Assembly: GCF_002149035.1 (NCBI RefSeq)
Contig: NZ_NGFP01000077.1
Location: forward strand, 1 to 34,444
Direction of reading: 5' to 3'
Source: Streptosporangium minutum
GTDB lineage: Bacteria; Actinomycetota; Actinomycetes; Streptosporangiales; Streptosporangiaceae
DNA length: 34,444 nucleotides
A model generated the notes under the pieces. That model saw only the letters and a list, made by a program, of their open reading frames with translations. It made no database searches and had not been told where the DNA came from. Below are positions 32,401 through 34,444 of this stretch, piece by piece; within the stretch, counting starts at the first letter, position 1; each line of letters begins with the position of its first letter. The position numbers were made by a program, and so were the translations under genes.

Positions 32401-34348
32401 CGACATCCAGACCACCGACTTCACCGTGGCCGGCGTCGGCGACATGTCCGGTGACGTGTTCGGCAACGGCATGCTGCTCTCCCAGCACATCCGGCTGGTC
32501 GCCGCCTTCGACCACCGGCACATCTTCGTCGACCCCGACCCGGACGCCGCGCGCAGCTACGCCGAGCGGGCCCGGCTGTTCGCGCTGCCGCGCAGCTCGT
32601 GGGCCGACTACGACACCTCGCTCATCGCGCAGGGCGGCGGCGTGTGGCCGCGCACGGCCAAGTCCGTCCCGGTCTCCCCGCAGATGCGCACCGCGCTCGG
32701 CATCGCCGACGGGGTGACCTCGCTGGCCCCCAACGACCTGATCAGCGCCATCCTGCGGGCCCCGGTGGACCTGCTGTGGAACGGCGGCATCGGCACCTAC
32801 GCCAAGGCTTCGGGCGAGTCGCACGCCGACGTCGGCGACAAGGCCAACGACGGCCTCCGGGTCAACGCCTCCGAGCTGCGCTGCAAGGTGATCGGCGAGG
32901 GCGGCAACCTGGGCTTCACCCAGCTCGCCCGGATCGAGTTCGCGCTCAACGGCGGGCTCGTCAACACCGACTTCATCGACAACTCCGCGGGCGTGGACAC
33001 CTCCGACCACGAGGTGAACATCAAGGTCCTGCTGGACCGGGCGGTCCGCGACGGCGAGCTCACCGACAAGCAGCGCAACCAGCTCTTCCTCGACATGACC
33101 GACGAGGTCGCCGGCCTGGTCCTGCGGGACAACTACGACCAGAACGTGGTGCTGGCCGCCGCCCGCGCGCAGGCGACGGAGATGCTGCACATCCACTCCC
33201 GCCAGCTCCGCAAGCTGGAGCGGGCCGGGTTGGTCAACCGCGAGCTGGAGTACCTGCCGTCGGACAAGACGCTCGCCGAGCGGCGCCAGGCCGGACTCGG
33301 GCTGACCGCGCCGGAGTTCTCGGTGCTGCTGGCCTACACCAAGCTGGTGGTGGACGCCGAGATCCTCGGCTCCGATCTGCCCGACGACCCCTACCTGGCC
33401 TCCTGGCTGGTGTCCTACTTCCCGACGGCGCTGCGCGAGCGCTTCCGCGACTACATGGACGCCCACCCGCTCCGCCGGGAGATCATCACCACCGGCGTGG
33501 TGAACGATCTGGTCAACTCCAGCGGGACCACCTTCATGTTCCGTCTCGGCGAGGAGAGCGGCGCGTCCACCCCGGACATCGCCCGCGCCTACCTCGTCAC
33601 CCGCGAGGTCTTCGACCTGCCCAGCTTCTGGCGGCAGATCGAGGAGCTGGACAACAAGGTGGACACCTCAACCCAGATCGCCATGGAGCTTGAGGCGCGC
33701 AAGCTGGCCGAGCGCGGCACCCGGTGGCTGCTCGGCAACCGCCGCGCGCCGCTGGACCTGGCCTCCACGGTGAACTTCTTCGCCAAGGGCATGAACGGGC
33801 TGCTGGCGCACCTGCCCAAGCTGCTGACCGGCTCCGACCTGGCGGCGTTCGAGGAGCGGCGCGACAGCTTCGCCGCCCGGGGCGTGCCTCCGGAGCTGGC
33901 CGAGCGGGTCGCGGCGATGGTCCCGGCCTACTCCACGTTCGACCTGGTGGAGGCGGCCGTGCACACCGGCAGGCCGGTGAACGAGGTGGCCGAGGTCTAC
34001 TTCGACCTGGCCGACCGGCTCCAGCTCTCCGGGCTGCGCGAGCGCGTCATCGCGCTGCCCAGGGACAACCGGTGGAACTCCATGGCACGGGCCGCGCTCC
34101 GCGACGACCTCTACGCCGCGCACGCCACGCTCACCCGTGACGTCCTGGCGCACAGCGAGCCAGGACTGTCGCCGGAGGAGCGCCTGGCGCGCTGGACCGA
34201 GGCCAACTCGGCGGCGATGGCGCGGGCCCGGCAGACCCTGTCGGAGATCTGGGAGAGCGACAACTTCGACCTCGCCACGCTGTCGGTGGCGCTGCGCGCG
34301 ATCCGCACGCTGGTGGCCGCCACCAACCTGCCGCGCAGCGAGGCCTGA
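29471..34348 (+). CDS. gdh: Large NAD-specific glutamate dehydrogenase (about 180 kDa class)
   Basis: 1625 aa from ATG 29471, with AAAGGAG at 29454-29460; an in-frame ATG at 29435 lies before the Shine-Dalgarno and is rejected. It oxidises glutamate to 2-oxoglutarate and ammonium with NAD+. The length and the long N-terminal ACT-like regulatory region (about 1-650, with TDDMPFLVDSVTMELDRH) are typical of the class first described in Streptomyces and Mycobacterium. The catalytic core includes KVARGGLRWSDRMEDFRTEV (about 816), LGLVKAQMVKNTVIVPTGSK and ASGGSIGYDHKGMGITARGA. The NAD domain has LLWNGGIGTYAKAS and KVIGEGGNLGFTQLARIE. The coding sequence is intact. It is a single-gene unit with its own long leader and a strong hairpin at its end. 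Confidence 0.96.
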   Translation: MPLDEAKDELLRSAAETCAHTPGSDHVSAEEALAYLRLYYRHVATEDLLSRNPVDVYGPAMAQRQLAENRPQGRAMVRAYTPSLEEHGWDPGCSVVEVVTDDMPFLVDSVTMELDRHQIGTQLVIHPQMRVRRDMTGKLLGREQDDVTGQTLVESWMHFEIDRQADPATLKELETDLQRVLEDVRYAVEDFVKMRALAVQTAEDVSVNPPPLDLAGVEDSLELMRWLADGHFTFLGYREYRLEETPEGDTLRPVAGTGLGILRHDKAGSDSFAALSPELRAKAREKQQMLIITKANTRATVHRPAYLDYVGVKLFDASGEVIGERRFLGLFTHVAYSESISRIPVLRRKLAEVLDLAGFAPDSHDGKDLIEILETFPRDELFQTPVEQLLPIALGVLRLRERKQVKVFLRPDDYGRYISCLIYLPRDRYTTKIRVKMQEILLKAVGGTSFDYSAMIGESALARLHVVVRGERGRPLNAEAVDVEELEAKLAAATRSWEDDLAAAIAELSSEEETPGLVRRYASAFPEGYKADFPARMAVADLRRLEALAASSDEIGMNLYEPYDAVEGERRFKLYRIGASISLSHVLPLLQRMGVEVVDERPYEINRDGDAQTKDAWIYDFGLRYTPSSEVDRDEFKRLFQDAFGALWRGRVESDGFNALVLAAGLTWEQAETLRIYAKYLRQAGTTFSQDYIERVLLGNVRLARLLVRLFEARLDPRRSEEVRSDLGEALNEEILGALDDVASLDEDRILRAYLEMINATLRTNYFQTVDGERKPYISLKFDSPSISVLPLPRPKFEVFVYSPRVEGVHLRFGKVARGGLRWSDRMEDFRTEVLGLVKAQMVKNTVIVPTGSKGGFVVKNPPKSGAREDVLAEGVACYRMFISGLLDITDNLVDGQVVPPADVVRHDGDDTYLVVAADKGTATFSDIANAVAKEYGFWLGDAFASGGSIGYDHKGMGITARGAWESVKYHFRTAGVDIQTTDFTVAGVGDMSGDVFGNGMLLSQHIRLVAAFDHRHIFVDPDPDAARSYAERARLFALPRSSWADYDTSLIAQGGGVWPRTAKSVPVSPQMRTALGIADGVTSLAPNDLISAILRAPVDLLWNGGIGTYAKASGESHADVGDKANDGLRVNASELRCKVIGEGGNLGFTQLARIEFALNGGLVNTDFIDNSAGVDTSDHEVNIKVLLDRAVRDGELTDKQRNQLFLDMTDEVAGLVLRDNYDQNVVLAAARAQATEMLHIHSRQLRKLERAGLVNRELEYLPSDKTLAERRQAGLGLTAPEFSVLLAYTKLVVDAEILGSDLPDDPYLASWLVSYFPTALRERFRDYMDAHPLRREIITTGVVNDLVNSSGTTFMFRLGEESGASTPDIARAYLVTREVFDLPSFWRQIEELDNKVDTSTQIAMELEARKLAERGTRWLLGNRRAPLDLASTVNFFAKGMNGLLAHLPKLLTGSDLAAFEERRDSFAARGVPPELAERVAAMVPAYSTFDLVEAAVHTGRPVNEVAEVYFDLADRLQLSGLRERVIALPRDNRWNSMARAALRDDLYAAHATLTRDVLAHSEPGLSPEERLARWTEANSAAMARARQTLSEIWESDNFDLATLSVALRAIRTLVAATNLPRSEA

Positions 34349-34444
34349 CCGACCGCCGCGACCTGACCGCCCGCCGTGACCCGGCCCTCCCGATCCGGGG
34401 GCCGGGTCCTCTGGCGTGGTCAGGTCGCGGCGGTCGGTCAGGCC
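34342..34444. terminator. Perfect 27-bp inverted repeat with nested hairpin at the gdh stop codon
   Basis: The arms at 34342-34368 and 34418-34444 are exact reverse complements over 27 bp. The left arm begins just before the gdh TGA (34346-34348). Inside, GACCCGGCCC (34378-34387) and GGGCCGGGTC (34399-34408) form a 10-bp stem. The structure can act as a very stable, symmetric terminator in both directions. The window ends at the right arm, so the repeat may extend further. Confidence 0.85.

Noticed and set aside
29450-33466. A very long open frame antisense to the NAD-glutamate dehydrogenase gene
   Set aside because: Composition is dominated by Gly/Arg/His/Val/Leu as expected from antisense reading of high-GC codons. 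It has no motif or Shine-Dalgarno and covers a well-conserved sense gene.

Overview
The window is a piece of a high-GC actinobacterial chromosome. GC content, GTG/TTG starts, a DasR-type GlcNAc/PTS regulon, a CtpI-type giant P-type ATPase and the approximately 180-kDa NAD-glutamate dehydrogenase together suggest a Streptosporangiaceae-like filamentous actinomycete; the genus is inference. No rRNA, tRNA, CRISPR array, insertion sequence or prophage gene was seen. It reads as core or semi-core chromosome.

Region 1 (1-6.85 kb) is an amino-sugar uptake and catabolism locus. A GntR/UTRA regulator (minus strand) diverges from a SIS-domain GlcN-6-P isomerase/deaminase-like gene. Next come separate GlcNAc/glucose-family EIIB and EIIA proteins, a HAD phosphatase, HPr (ptsH), Enzyme I (ptsI) and a lipoprotein GH3 beta-N-acetylhexosaminidase. 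Perfect palindromes built on the DasR half-site GGTCT/AGACC lie in the divergent promoter and directly before ptsH, with a weaker half-site before the GH3 gene. The logic is extracellular release of GlcNAc, PTS import, deamination and GlcN-6-P-sensitive repression. The EIIC permease is not in the window.

Region 2 (6.9-12.3 kb, minus strand) holds a 1477-aa CtpI-type P-type ATPase. A degenerate, apparently catalytically dead ATPase half precedes the active half, and an in-frame 57-bp tandem duplication follows the phosphorylation motif. A one-TM protein with a low-complexity tail lies upstream, probably in the same operon.

Region 3 (12.35-16.4 kb) holds an acyl-CoA dehydrogenase diverging from a HAD phosphatase, followed by a DUF6912-like protein and two more HAD proteins. 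The three HADs each lack a different part of the usual D-x-D motif (D-x-G, D-x-N, N-x-D). The last appears to start at an ATT codon behind a strong Shine-Dalgarno.

Region 4 (16.6-21.5 kb) holds a PLP-dependent decarboxylase and a MecA_N-type penicillin-binding protein on the minus strand. The latter diverges from a LysR regulator that is translationally coupled to a class A beta-lactamase-like protein with no signal peptide and no recognisable omega-loop glutamate.

Region 5 (21.5-28.7 kb) holds acetoacetyl-CoA synthetase, a multi-TM protein whose 3' end overlaps a convergent NarL-type response regulator, the cognate 10-TM histidine kinase, and a Tat-exported berberine-bridge-type oxidase with both covalent-flavin residues.

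Region 6 (28.7-34.4 kb) holds a roughly 500-nt hairpin-rich leader, the giant NAD-glutamate dehydrogenase and a perfect 27-bp inverted repeat with a nested 10-bp stem that starts just before and spans the gdh stop codon and runs to the window edge.
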